A stretch of 38,457 nt of DNA from Flavobacteriales bacterium UBA6049 (GTDB lineage: Bacteria; Bacteroidota; Bacteroidia; Flavobacteriales_G; Salibacteraceae), in contig DIYR01000141.1 of assembly GCA_002429085.1 (NCBI GenBank), positions 1 to 38,457 of the forward strand. Reading direction: 5' to 3'. Of the stretch, positions 1 through 10,178 are shown piece after piece (position 1 is the first letter of the stretch; each line of letters starts with the position of its first letter). The position numbers were made by a program, and so were the translations under genes. The notes beneath the pieces are model-generated. The model had not been told where the DNA came from, did not search any database, and saw nothing but the letters and a program-made list of their open reading frames with translations.

Positions 1-485
1 TACGTTTCCTAGGTTTGTAAGACCTGAAGTGCTAACTTGTACCCACGATGAGCCTTGATTTGTTGACTTATAAAGTTTGTTTATAAAGCCTCCTACTCCG
101 TTGTCGTATTTCACACCAAAAACATAGATATCTCCATTGCTGTCAGTAGCGAAATCGGAAGTTCCATAGGTTTGGTCGAATCCAGACATAGAAAGTGCCC
201 ATGTGGCTCCATTATCAGAACTTGTAAAGATTCTGCTATGGTAAGGTGAATAGACCTCATTTCCACCCAAGATCATTTTGTTTTCACTAATCGTTAGAGA
301 GGTTACGTTTCCTAGGTTTGTAAGACCTGAAGTGCTAACTTGTACCCACGATGAGCCTTGATTTGTTGACTTATAAAGTTTGTTTATAAAGCCTCCTACT
401 CCGTTGTCGTATTTCACACCAAAAACATAGATATCTCCATTGCTGTCAGTAGCGAAATCGGAAGCTCCATAGGTTTGATCAAATC
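1..485. repeat. 303-bp tandem direct repeat inside the Asp-box protein gene
   Basis: Bases 1-161 are identical to 304-464, a period of exactly 303 bp or 101 codons. Scattered differences begin at 162/465, and similarity fades after about 485. The copy at the left edge is cut by the window, so more copies may follow outside. Confidence 0.9.
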
Positions 486-570
486 CAGTCATGGAAAGTG
501 TCCAATTGTTTTGACAAATTCCACCTATTGAATAGATAGAGGCTAGAGCTAAGAATATGAACTTATTCAT
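1..570 (-). CDS. Secreted Asp-box (BNR-like) tandem-repeat protein, 3' end outside window
   Basis: The ATG is at 568-570 and the frame is open to the window edge, giving 190 residues without a stop. The N-terminus is a signal peptide of about 20 residues (MNKFIFLALASIYSIGGICQ). The rest consists of 101-residue repeats: Trp23 recurs as Trp124, and the segment about 68-75 (STNQGSSW) recurs at 169-176. Asp-box-like motifs S-x-D/N-x-G-x-x-W occur at 68-75, 117-124 and 169-176, as in beta-propeller proteins of the sialidase/BNR and PSII-stability type. The protein is probably exported and, by comparison with Bacteroidota relatives, could end in a T9SS sorting domain that lies beyond the edge; that is inference. 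The repeats are almost identical at nucleotide level, which means recent duplication or homogenisation. No enzymatic function can be assigned. Confidence 0.8.
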   Translation of the reverse strand, partial: MNKFIFLALASIYSIGGICQNNWTLSMTGFDQTYGASDFATDSNGDIYVFGVKYDNGVGGFINKLYKSTNQGSSWVQVSTSGLTNLGNVTSLTISENKMILGGNEVYSPYHSRIFTSSDNGATWALSMSGFDQTYGTSDFATDSNGDIYVFGVKYDNGVGGFINKLYKSTNQGSSWVQVSTSGLTNLGNV

Positions 571-718
571 TGTTAGTGTGCTTAGTTTTTTGTGAGAATA
601 GATAGTATTTCTTTTCGAAAGTCATTAGTAAGCAGCTACTGATTAGAAAGTGTCGCTAAAGTAGAATTATTGTTTGATATTATGGTTTAGAGCGAGCTAA
701 AAGTTTGAAATGGAAGGC

Positions 719-871
719 TCGTTTCGACAGACTCAACGGCCTGTAGAGTTTTGAGTTTGAGCTTATAGTATAGAGTACAACCCAGCTGCTGAGCTTGTTG
801 AAGCATAGCGTAAACCAATCATTCTCGATACTTTCCGAATGCCTTCGGAAAACTCCAACTGACATGGAGTT
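719..871. repeat. Probable dispersed intergenic repeat element (REP/MITE-like)
   Basis: Left arm GTTTCGACAGACTCAA (721-736) and the reverse complement of the segment at about 789-804 match at 11 of 16 bases. The block ATTCTCGATAC (821-831), hairpin TTCCGAA-TGCC-TTCGGAA (833-850) and CAACTGACA (856-864), followed by the pairing AACTCCA/TGGAGTT (851-871), has the layout of intergenic repeats that I recall from many Bacteroidota genomes. Membership of a family cannot be proved from one copy. Confidence 0.4.
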
Positions 872-944
872 GTAGTTTGGATGGGGTGGAACTCTGCTTT
901 CTAACATCTAAAACCTAACGTCTTGTGGGTGTCACCCATAATAG

Positions 945-960
945 AGTGACAGAAGTCATT
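945..960. promoter_or_regulatory. CRP/FNR-like palindrome upstream of ccoI
   Basis: The perfect palindrome TGAC-AGAA-GTCA (947-958) is centred about 50 bp before the ccoI ATG. The flanks match a second site before ccoS at 3475-3490: 13 of 16 bases agree. The TGAC/GTCA half-sites resemble those of CRP/FNR-family regulators, which commonly control cbb3 oxidase genes. Assignment to a regulator is inference. Confidence 0.5.
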
Positions 961-1001
961 TTCTAGTTTGGGTACTAGGTAGACCTTCGTACTAACAAAA
1001 C

Positions 1002-3437
1002 ATGAAAGAGTCAGCTTCCGATCTAGAGAATCCCAAATGTTATCACTGTGGTGATGCGTGTGATGCCGAGATTATTGAATACCAAGAAAAGACCTTTTGC
1101 TGCGAAGGGTGTAAAACGGTATACGATCTATTAAACGATAATGATCTCTGCACGTATTACGATTTAGAGCAGAACCCTGGGATGAAAATGAAGAAGTCCG
1201 TAGGCAACAAGTTTGCTTATTTGGATAACGAAGAGGTGAGCCAAAGTTTGCTGGAGTTCAGGGATGAAAACCTATGCAAAATCCGGTTCTTTATTCCGCA
1301 AATTCATTGTAGCTCATGTATTTGGTTGTTAGAGAATATACACCACATGCGCGAGGGCATTGTGCAAGCGCAAGTCAACTTTGTAAAGAAAGAAGCCTAC
1401 ATTACCTATTATCAAGATCAAATTACCTTACGTGAGTTGGTGGAGCTGATGGCTTCTATTGGCTATGAGCCAGCTATTTCGTTGCAAAGCGGAACCAAAG
1501 AAGCCAAGAAAAAGGTAAACCGTGCTTTATACTATAAGCTTGGTATTGCGGGTTTTGCTTTTGGAAACATCATGTTGTTGAGCTTTCCAGAGTATTTAGA
1601 TGTTGAACAATTCTTAGATCCCAACTTTAAGCGTTTATTCGGTTACCTCAATTTGGTATTGGCGCTGCCTGTATTCTTCTATTCAGCATCAGAATATTTC
1701 ATTTCTGCATTTAAAGGGCTGCGTGCGCGCTACATTAATATAGATGTACCCGTAAGCATCGGAATTTTTGTGTTGTTTGCTAGAAGCACATGGGAGATAC
1801 TAGCAGATGTTGGTCCAGGCTTTATGGACTCGTTCAGCATGTTTGTGTTCTTACTCTTGGTGGGTAAGTGGTACCAGAACAGAACGTATCAAGCTCTGTC
1901 TTTCGATCGTGATTACAAATCATACTTTCCAATAGCCATTACCCGCTTGGTAGATGGAGAAGAAGAAAGCGTGGCACTTGCATCGTTGGCTGTAAACGAT
2001 ATTATATTGGTGCGTAACGGAGAAATCATTCCAGCTGATAGTACCTTATTATCTAACGAGGCACAGATAGATTACAGCTTTGTTACCGGAGAATCTGAAC
2101 CCGTTAAAAAGAAATCTACCAATGTTATATACGCAGGAGGTAGGCAAACAGGCTCTGTCATTAAGTTACGAGTAGATAAACCTGTATCGCAATCATATCT
2201 CACCCGTTTGTGGAATCAAGATGCGTTTACACGCGATAAAACAGCCATGAACCGCTTGATTGATAAAGTCAGTCAAAACTTCACCATTGTAGTCTTGTTC
2301 CTGGCCATGGCATCGTTGTTCTTTTGGATGTCTGAAGGGTGGAACAGTGCCTTACTGGTATTTACTTCAGTATTGATAATTGCCTGCCCCTGTGCATTGG
2401 CGTTAACAGTACCATTCACCTTTGGGAATGCCCTGCGCATTTTTGGTAAGTATGGCTTCTACTTAAAGAATACAGATAGCATTGAGCGCATGTCTAAGGT
2501 AGATACGCTCGTATTCGACAAAACAGGAACCTTAACCTCTAGTCAGGCAGATACCATCGAGTTTCATGGGAATGAGCTGTCTAATGAAGAGTTGCAAGCC
2601 ATCAAATCGGTAGTGAAACACAGTGCCCATCCAGTAAGTGCTTCGTTGTATAAATACCTAGACGGAGCGGTAAGAAGTGTAAAGGCCTACCAAGAAAAAG
2701 TAGGGCAGGGGATTGCTGCTGAAACCACTATTGGAGAGGTGAGATTAGGTGCAGCAGCTTGGGCTGGTGCAGAAGCCGTTTCAGAAGAATTACTGGCATC
2801 TGTAGCTCATGTGTCTATCAACGGAGTGTATAAAGGTTACTTCTCGTTAAAGAAAGACTATCGCGATGGATTAGATAACGTATTGCAATCGTTGAGCGAG
2901 AACTACGAGTTATACCTATTAAGCGGAGATAACGAAGCCGAATTTGAGCGCTTGAAACCACTGTTCTCATCAGAAGACCATTTACATTTTCATCAAAAGC
3001 CAGAAGATAAACTGGCCTTTATAGAGAAGCTGCAGCAACAAGGCAAGCAAGTACTAATGATAGGCGATGGATTGAACGATGCAGGTGCATTAAAACAAGC
3101 CGATGTGGGAATTTCGATGGCCGATGATGTATTTCAGTTCTCTCCAGCATGCGATGCCATCTTAAAAGCCAATCAGTTTAGCGAATTACCCAAGTTGCTG
3201 AATTATGCGAAATCCGCTATGCGCATAGTGCGAATGAGCTTCTTTATATCCATTACCTATAACAGTATAGGAATGTTCTTTGCCATGCAAGGGCTTGTTA
3301 CTCCGTTGTTTGCGGCAATACTGATGCCTATTTCGAGTGTAACAGTAGTATCGTTTGTAACAATTGCCACCAATTGGGTAGCTAAAAAAGTGCAATTTAG
3401 AGAGATTCCAAGTAGTCGTTCTGAGGTGATTGTGTAG
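1002..3437 (+). CDS. ccoI: cbb3 oxidase-associated copper-translocating P-type ATPase CcoI/FixI
   Basis: This is a P1B-type ATPase that moves copper across the inner membrane for insertion into cbb3 oxidase. The 811 residues start with a Cys-rich FixI-type metal-binding domain (CYHC at 13-16, CCEGC at 33-37), then an HMA-like domain with CSSC at 103-106. Membrane helices follow, then the actuator TGES at 362-365, the transmembrane copper motif CPC at 462-464, the phosphorylated Asp506 in DKTGT, an HP motif (HSAHPVS) in the nucleotide-binding domain and the hinge GDGLNDA near residue 690. The extra N-terminal Cys domain and the immediate neighbourhood of ccoS/ccoNO separate it from generic CopA exporters. 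No Shine-Dalgarno is seen before the ATG, which is normal for this phylum. A CRP/FNR-like palindrome lies about 50 bp upstream. Confidence 0.95.
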   Translation: MKESASDLENPKCYHCGDACDAEIIEYQEKTFCCEGCKTVYDLLNDNDLCTYYDLEQNPGMKMKKSVGNKFAYLDNEEVSQSLLEFRDENLCKIRFFIPQIHCSSCIWLLENIHHMREGIVQAQVNFVKKEAYITYYQDQITLRELVELMASIGYEPAISLQSGTKEAKKKVNRALYYKLGIAGFAFGNIMLLSFPEYLDVEQFLDPNFKRLFGYLNLVLALPVFFYSASEYFISAFKGLRARYINIDVPVSIGIFVLFARSTWEILADVGPGFMDSFSMFVFLLLVGKWYQNRTYQALSFDRDYKSYFPIAITRLVDGEEESVALASLAVNDIILVRNGEIIPADSTLLSNEAQIDYSFVTGESEPVKKKSTNVIYAGGRQTGSVIKLRVDKPVSQSYLTRLWNQDAFTRDKTAMNRLIDKVSQNFTIVVLFLAMASLFFWMSEGWNSALLVFTSVLIIACPCALALTVPFTFGNALRIFGKYGFYLKNTDSIERMSKVDTLVFDKTGTLTSSQADTIEFHGNELSNEELQAIKSVVKHSAHPVSASLYKYLDGAVRSVKAYQEKVGQGIAAETTIGEVRLGAAAWAGAEAVSEELLASVAHVSINGVYKGYFSLKKDYRDGLDNVLQSLSENYELYLLSGDNEAEFERLKPLFSSEDHLHFHQKPEDKLAFIEKLQQQGKQVLMIGDGLNDAGALKQADVGISMADDVFQFSPACDAILKANQFSELPKLLNYAKSAMRIVRMSFFISITYNSIGMFFAMQGLVTPLFAAILMPISSVTVVSFVTIATNWVAKKVQFREIPSSRSEVIV

Positions 3438-3474
3438 CTTGTAACGTGCTCTAATATAGTTAGTTTGACATAAA

Positions 3475-3490
3475 ACTGACAAAAGTCATA
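3475..3490. promoter_or_regulatory. CRP/FNR-like palindrome upstream of ccoS-ccoNO
   Basis: TGAC-AAAA-GTCA (3477-3488) is the same palindrome as before ccoI. Its centre lies 87 bp before the ccoS ATG, in the 132-bp gap after ccoI. TATTTTCC at 3511-3518 is a partial match to the Bacteroidota -7 element; a start near 3523 would place the palindrome centre close to -41, the class II activator position. This spacing argument is inference. Confidence 0.5.
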
Positions 3491-3569
3491 ATGCTATGTG
3501 ACTGCACTCATATTTTCCTGATTGAAGGTTAGGCACCTTCGTATAGACAAATCAGAAAACTGCGCATAC

Positions 3570-3740
3570 ATGAGTGCTATTTATGTTTTAATCGGATTCA
3601 GCTTGTTAGCTGCCCTTAGCTTTCTGGGAGCTTTCATCTGGTCCATCAAAAATGGTCAATACGATGACGATTACACACCAAGTGTGCGCATCTTATTTGA
3701 CGATGCTCCTTTAAATAAGTCTAATTCGAATCCTAAATAA
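3570..3740 (+). CDS. ccoS: cbb3-type cytochrome oxidase assembly protein CcoS
   Basis: This is a small single-pass membrane protein needed for cofactor loading of cbb3 oxidase. I start it at ATG 3570 (MSAIYVLIGFSLL), giving 56 residues, because CcoS proteins begin right at the transmembrane helix. A longer frame back to TTG 3522 adds 16 polar residues with no family counterpart. The helix covers about residues 3-24 and is followed by the CcoS-typical FIWSIKNGQYDD stretch and a short acidic tail. It sits 8 bp before ccoNO and is surely co-transcribed with it. Confidence 0.9.
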   Translation: MSAIYVLIGFSLLAALSFLGAFIWSIKNGQYDDDYTPSVRILFDDAPLNKSNSNPK

Positions 3741-3748
3741 TCCAATCG

Positions 3749-5980
<2,232 letters not shown>

Positions 5981-6037
5981 TAACCTGTCGAGTGTGGGAG
6001 GCTGCGGTCTCTTACCTCTTCAAAAATCACAAAAGAG

Positions 6038-6229
6038 ATGTTAAAGTTTATCAAGTTTCATATGGCTAGCATTCAAGATATCGAGATTTTTCCAATCATC
6101 TCATTCTTGTTGTTCTTCGGCCTGTTTATAACCATGATTGTACAAGTGGCGGTAATGAGTAAATCTGCAATAGCAGAGGTTTCAGACTTGCCATTACACG
6201 ATTCAACTGACAATGAAAGCAATTTGTAA
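6038..6229 (+). CDS. ccoQ: cbb3-type oxidase small subunit CcoQ/FixQ-like
   Basis: This 63-residue protein has one transmembrane helix at about residues 18-40 (IFPIISFLLFFGLFITMIVQ), preceded by the Bacteroidota CcoQ-type leader MLKFIKFHMASI. CcoQ stabilises the oxidase complex. The identification rests on the position between ccoNO and ccoP and on the conserved leader plus helix; length and sequence in this family vary widely. The tail is acidic and polar. A purine stretch (AAAAGAG) just before the ATG might act as a weak ribosome binding site. Confidence 0.82.
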   Translation: MLKFIKFHMASIQDIEIFPIISFLLFFGLFITMIVQVAVMSKSAIAEVSDLPLHDSTDNESNL

Positions 6230-6247
6230 CGCCCAATACCTAGATTC

Positions 6248-7438
6248 ATGAAAGCAATTTTAAATATACAATCCTTCAAAGCTAGCAAGGCTGTTTTGGC
6301 AAGTATCGTTGCCCTAGGACCTCTTGCAGCGATGGCACAAGACGGGGCAGCCGCATCAGGAAGCTTCATGTCTGATGCTATGAAAGCTTCCATCCTGGTT
6401 GGGATGTTAGTATTCCAGATCATTTTATTGTTTACCGTATCTGGAATTATTAAAAGTTTAACGAGCAATAAGCAATTGTGGAAGAGCTTTGCAACACCAC
6501 AAGCTAAAGGTGCTGCTGGTATTGCCTTAGCCTTAATGTTGATTACAGGAACTCCTGTATTCGCTCAGGGAGGCGCTGAAGCAACTGCATTCGTATTAGA
6601 TTCAGGATTAGAGAACCTATTATTGGTAATGAATGGTGTGTTATTATTAGCCATCATTTACCTACTAAGTACATTAAGAGGTTTGGTTACTACGTTATCT
6701 GATGCAGATAAAACTGCTGAAGAGTTAGTAGAAGACAAAGGATGGTTTGGTCGTATTATGTTTAACATGACTGATGCTGTTCCTGTAGAAGATGAAGAAG
6801 AAATCTTAACAGATCACGATTACGATGGTATTCAAGAGTTAGACAACAACCTTCCGCCTTGGTGGGTAATGGGATTCTATATCACCATTGCATGTGCAGT
6901 TGTTTATATAGGGTACTATGAGGTTTACTTAGGTGGTAATATATCTAAGAAAGAGTATCAAGCCGAAATGAAAGCTGCTGAAGAAGCAAAAGAAGCTTAC
7001 TTAGCTGCTCTTGGAAATAGTATTGATGAATCTAATGTTGAGATTTTAGTAGATGCAAGTGCAATTGCTAAAGGAAAAGACATTTACGATGGTAACTGTG
7101 TGGCATGTCATGGTGGTGCTGGTGAAGGTGGTGTAGGACCCAACTTAACTGATGAGTACTGGCTACACGGTGGTGGAATAAAAGAGGTTTTCTCAACTAT
7201 TAAGTATGGTGTACCTGCAAAAGGTATGATTCCTTGGGAAGATCAATTGACTCCTCCGCAAATGCAACAAGTTGCTAGTTATATTATGACTCTTAAAGGA
7301 ACTAATCCTCCAAATCCAAAAGAGCCTCAAGGTGAAGTTTGGGTTGAAGAAGGTACTGAATCTACCGAAGAGGAAGCTCCAGCTGATTCTACTGTTGTAG
7401 TAGAAGAAAGTGAAGAGTTAGCTGCAACAGCGCAATAA
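6248..7438 (+). CDS. ccoP: cbb3-type cytochrome c oxidase subunit III, CcoP (mono-haem)
   Basis: CcoP passes electrons from soluble cytochrome c to CcoO. In this 396-residue protein there is one haem c site, CVACH at 284-288, with a candidate axial Met in PAKGMIPW; proteobacterial CcoP has two. A typical CcoP anchor helix lies at about 205-226, preceded by NNLPPWWVMGFY. The first 150 residues are unusual: two successive modules, each a hydrophobic segment ending in an AQ signal-like site (AMAQ at 28-31, VFAQ at 104-107), a Gly/Ala-rich linker and a second helix (about 48-70 and 123-143). The C-terminus is a Glu-rich tail of about 35 residues. The gene starts 18 bp after ccoQ. The haem and position make the assignment firm; the N-terminal topology is unclear. 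Confidence 0.92.
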   Translation: MKAILNIQSFKASKAVLASIVALGPLAAMAQDGAAASGSFMSDAMKASILVGMLVFQIILLFTVSGIIKSLTSNKQLWKSFATPQAKGAAGIALALMLITGTPVFAQGGAEATAFVLDSGLENLLLVMNGVLLLAIIYLLSTLRGLVTTLSDADKTAEELVEDKGWFGRIMFNMTDAVPVEDEEEILTDHDYDGIQELDNNLPPWWVMGFYITIACAVVYIGYYEVYLGGNISKKEYQAEMKAAEEAKEAYLAALGNSIDESNVEILVDASAIAKGKDIYDGNCVACHGGAGEGGVGPNLTDEYWLHGGGIKEVFSTIKYGVPAKGMIPWEDQLTPPQMQQVASYIMTLKGTNPPNPKEPQGEVWVEEGTESTEEEAPADSTVVVEESEELAATAQ

Positions 7439-7498
7439 GCAGCATAACGTCAACCCTACAAAACATTCCGATCCTTACCGCAAAGTAAATGAGCAATC

Positions 7499-8908
7499 AT
7501 GAGCTTAGAAGAAGAAGTAAACAGAGATGCGTTTAGAGATAGTATAGCTACGATAGACGAATCTGGAAACAGGAAATATATCTACCCGAAGAAACCTTCG
7601 GGTAGATTTTACAAGTGGCGAACTTACCTTAGCTGGGGTTTGCTAGCGGTACTATTTGGCGGGCCATGGATAAAAATTAGTGGCGAGCCTCTCCTAATGC
7701 TCAATGTAATTGAGCGCAAATTCATCATCTTCGGTCAAATATTCTGGCCACAAGACTTCTATTTGTTTGTTATTGGGATGATTACCATGGCGGTATTCAT
7801 CATTGTGTTTACTGTAATTTATGGTAGACTTTTTTGTGGATGGATTTGTCCACAAACTATTTTCTTAGAAATGGTGTTTCGAAAGATCGAATACGCCATT
7901 GATGGTGACTGGCAGCGCCAAAAGAAATTGGAGAAAATGCCATGGAACGCAGAAAAGATTAGAAAACGAGTACTCAAACTCAGCATTTTCTTGGTTATCT
8001 CCTTTTTTATTGCAAATACCTTTTTGATGTACATCATCGGTTCTGATGATTGGATTCAACTGGTAACAGATAATCCTGCTGACCATGCTGGTGGATTAAC
8101 AGCCATGGTTATTTTCACGCTCTTATTCTTCGGAGTGTTTAGTAAATTCCGAGAGCAGGCGTGTATTGTAGTTTGTCCTTATGGTCGTTTGCAAGGTGTA
8201 TTGCTTGATACCAAGAGTATTTTGGTGACATACGATTTTGTGAGAGGTGAGAACAGGTCTCGTTTCAAACGAAGAGAAGATCGTAAAGAAGCAGGTAAAG
8301 GCGATTGTATTGATTGCCACGCTTGTGTAGATGTATGTCCAACAGGTATTGATATACGTAACGGAACTCAGTTAGAGTGCGTAAACTGTACCGCTTGTAT
8401 TGATGCTTGTGACGCCATCATGAATAAAGTTGGTTTTGAACAAGGATTGATACGCTATGCGAGTGAAGATCAAATTAAAAACGAACAAAAGAAAATTACA
8501 TTCACACCAAGAATGATGGCTTACACTGCCGTATTGGGAGTGTTGCTTTCTGTATTTGTGATTTTAATGGCATTGAGAACTGATGTTGAAACTACGTTGC
8601 TGCGTGCTCCAGGAACAACATTCCAAGAGCAAACCGATGGTAGATTAAGTAACTTGTATCAGTATAAGGTGATCAATAAAACAAACGATGCATTACCAAT
8701 CCATTTTGAAGTATTAGAAGGTAGTGCAGAGATTAAACTAGTTGGTAAAGAATTGGTGCTTCAAAAAGGTGAAAACATTGAAGGAGCATTATTCATTATC
8801 TTAGATAAGAGCGAGTTAGATGGCATGAAAACCGATGTGAAAATTGGAGTCTTCAGTAATGGTCAACAACTCGAAACCTTAGAGACTGTATTTTTAGGTC
8901 CTATTTAA
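7499..8908 (+). CDS. ccoG: cbb3 oxidase accessory ferredoxin-like protein CcoG/RdxA/FixG
   Basis: This is a membrane iron-sulfur protein of 469 residues. Members of the family reduce Cu(II) to Cu(I) during copper supply to cbb3 oxidase (known from Rhodobacter work). The N-terminal half has several membrane helices and the conserved RLFCGWICPQTIFLE segment. The centre holds two [4Fe-4S] ferredoxin motifs, CIDCHACVDVCPTG followed by CVNCTACIDAC. After another helix (near residues 340-360) comes the C-terminal Ig-like domain typical of FixG. The ATG at 7499 is the only start consistent with the family N-terminus; an out-of-frame ATG lies 10 bp before it. It is preceded by a 60-bp gap after ccoP and followed by ccoH after 17 bp. 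Confidence 0.95.
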   Translation: MSLEEEVNRDAFRDSIATIDESGNRKYIYPKKPSGRFYKWRTYLSWGLLAVLFGGPWIKISGEPLLMLNVIERKFIIFGQIFWPQDFYLFVIGMITMAVFIIVFTVIYGRLFCGWICPQTIFLEMVFRKIEYAIDGDWQRQKKLEKMPWNAEKIRKRVLKLSIFLVISFFIANTFLMYIIGSDDWIQLVTDNPADHAGGLTAMVIFTLLFFGVFSKFREQACIVVCPYGRLQGVLLDTKSILVTYDFVRGENRSRFKRREDRKEAGKGDCIDCHACVDVCPTGIDIRNGTQLECVNCTACIDACDAIMNKVGFEQGLIRYASEDQIKNEQKKITFTPRMMAYTAVLGVLLSVFVILMALRTDVETTLLRAPGTTFQEQTDGRLSNLYQYKVINKTNDALPIHFEVLEGSAEIKLVGKELVLQKGENIEGALFIILDKSELDGMKTDVKIGVFSNGQQLETLETVFLGPI

Positions 8909-8925
8909 TTGAACAGCTGCGCATT

Positions 8926-9366
8926 ATGAAGTTTCATTGGGGACACGGCATTTTAATAGTGCTAATTTTAATAGTTGTAACGTTTTCAACTGCGTTGATC
9001 TTGAGTTTTACAGATGAAAAAGATCACCAGTTAATAACAGAGAATTACTACGCGAAAGAACTCGCGTTTCAAGATCAAATAGATCGTGGCAATAATGCCA
9101 AAAGCGATGGGAAGAAACTCGTTGCTCAGCAAACAGAAAAAGGGTTGGAGGTAGCAATATCTCCAGCTCCTTCTTCGCTAGATACAAGTCAGGTGTTATT
9201 GATTCGTCCGAGTGATGAGTTGTTAGACATCACCAGCTCGTTAGACAGCCAAGGTGAAATAGTATTGGCAGCTGATGAGATTAGACGAGGTAAGTACATT
9301 CTTCAAGTTAGTTGGACAGAATCTGGCAAAGACTTCTACTTAGAGAAGGATCTTTTTATTCAATAA
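8926..9366 (+). CDS. ccoH: FixH/CcoH family oxidase assembly protein
   Basis: The 146-residue protein has one N-terminal membrane helix (about residues 7-28) and a periplasmic domain, the architecture of FixH/CcoH. The family marker ENYYAKELAFQDQID follows the helix. CcoH interacts with CcoN and is needed for stable assembly of the cbb3 complex. The gene lies between ccoG (17 bp upstream) and the SafE-like gene, whose ATG begins 1 base after the ccoH stop, so translation of the two is probably coupled. Confidence 0.92.
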   Translation: MKFHWGHGILIVLILIVVTFSTALILSFTDEKDHQLITENYYAKELAFQDQIDRGNNAKSDGKKLVAQQTEKGLEVAISPAPSSLDTSQVLLIRPSDELLDITSSLDSQGEIVLAADEIRRGKYILQVSWTESGKDFYLEKDLFIQ

Positions 9367-9367
9367 T

Positions 9368-10072
9368 ATGATTGAGTTCTGGGCAGCCATATCGCTCGGG
9401 TTAATTAGTAGTTTGCACTGCGCTGGTATGTGCGGACCTATTGCATTTGCTTTGCCTCTTGATAGAAGTTCTTGGGCTTCAAAAACAACAGGTGCACTAG
9501 TGTATAATTCAGGCAGAATTGCTACGTATGCTGTGCTTGGAGGTCTATTTGGTTTATTGGGTAAAGCCTTCTTTACGGCAGGTCTACAACGTGGAGTATC
9601 TATAGCTGTTGGTGTGTTTTTCGTATTGGCGGTGCTAATTCCTCTTATAACCAAGCAAGGTTTGTTTCTAGAAAAATGGGGTTTTCAGTTCATTGGCAAA
9701 TTCAAAGGCATATTTCAAACCCAGTTTAAAAAGAGAAATGCCGTAGGGCTATTGACCATTGGAGCAATAAATGGACTGCTTCCATGTGGTATGGTTTATT
9801 TGGGGCTAGCAGCTGCTGTATCTACTGGTAATTGGCTAGACGGATCGTTGTTTATGGTGTTTTTTGGTTTAGGTACGTTACCAATGATGTTTGCCGCAAG
9901 TGTAATGTCTGACTTACTATCAAGCCAACTTAGGGGAAGGTTACGCAGAGCAGTACCTTATCTAGTAATGGTAATGGGAGTGCTTTTTATTCTGAGAGGA
10001 ATGAACTTGGGTATTCCGTACGTAAGCCCAACCATTGATAGAGTAGAGCCAGGTATTACAGAATGTGAGTAA
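9368..10072 (+). CDS. TauE/SafE-like (DsbD_2-type) membrane protein of the cco operon
   Basis: This is a polytopic membrane protein of 234 residues with about six helices. The first helix carries the motif SLHCAGMCGPIAFALPL (about residues 15-31), and a second Gly/Cys-rich helix contains GAINGLLPCGMVYLGLA. These two Cys-containing segments are typical of the sulfite exporter TauE/SafE / DsbD-transmembrane-like family that often ends cco operons in Bacteroidota and Proteobacteria. A role in copper handling or thiol redox during oxidase assembly is likely from context but is not proven; sulfite export is only the family label. It is the last gene of the cco run. Confidence 0.85.
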   Translation: MIEFWAAISLGLISSLHCAGMCGPIAFALPLDRSSWASKTTGALVYNSGRIATYAVLGGLFGLLGKAFFTAGLQRGVSIAVGVFFVLAVLIPLITKQGLFLEKWGFQFIGKFKGIFQTQFKKRNAVGLLTIGAINGLLPCGMVYLGLAAAVSTGNWLDGSLFMVFFGLGTLPMMFAASVMSDLLSSQLRGRLRRAVPYLVMVMGVLFILRGMNLGIPYVSPTIDRVEPGITECE

Positions 10073-10178
10073 AACTTGCTTTAACGCATTGACTATTAAA
10101 AAGAAGTATTGCACCAACCTTTTAGTGAAATAACCCGTAGCCTACTGCAATAGTATATCCTGAATTAATAGAACGAAG

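Larger units (their letters stand above)
571..1001. other. 430-bp intergenic region between divergent genes, rich in inverted repeats
   Basis: This is the promoter region of two divergent genes. No convincing coding sequence lies in it: a short minus-strand frame at 680-907 has no recognisable protein character. It contains an imperfect inverted repeat (722-737 against 789-804), a perfect 7-bp hairpin at 833-850, another at 851-871, a 6-bp inverted repeat TGTCAC/GTGACA at 930-951, and a TGAC-N4-GTCA palindrome at 945-960. No textbook Bacteroidota promoter (TTTG plus TAnnTTTG) was found; CTAGTTTG at 963-970 is only a weak match. Confidence 0.7.

Noticed and set aside
680..907. Minus-strand open frame of 75 codons in the long intergenic region
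   Set aside because: Its composition follows the hairpins and repeat blocks; there is no recognisable motif or plausible start context.
3522..3569. TTG start extending ccoS by 16 residues
   Set aside because: CcoS proteins begin directly at the helix; the extension is polar and the ATG at 3570 fits.
10107..10152. TATTGCA/TGCAATA inverted repeat after the SafE-like gene
   Set aside because: The 7-bp arms have a 32-bp loop and no T-run; too weak to call a terminator.
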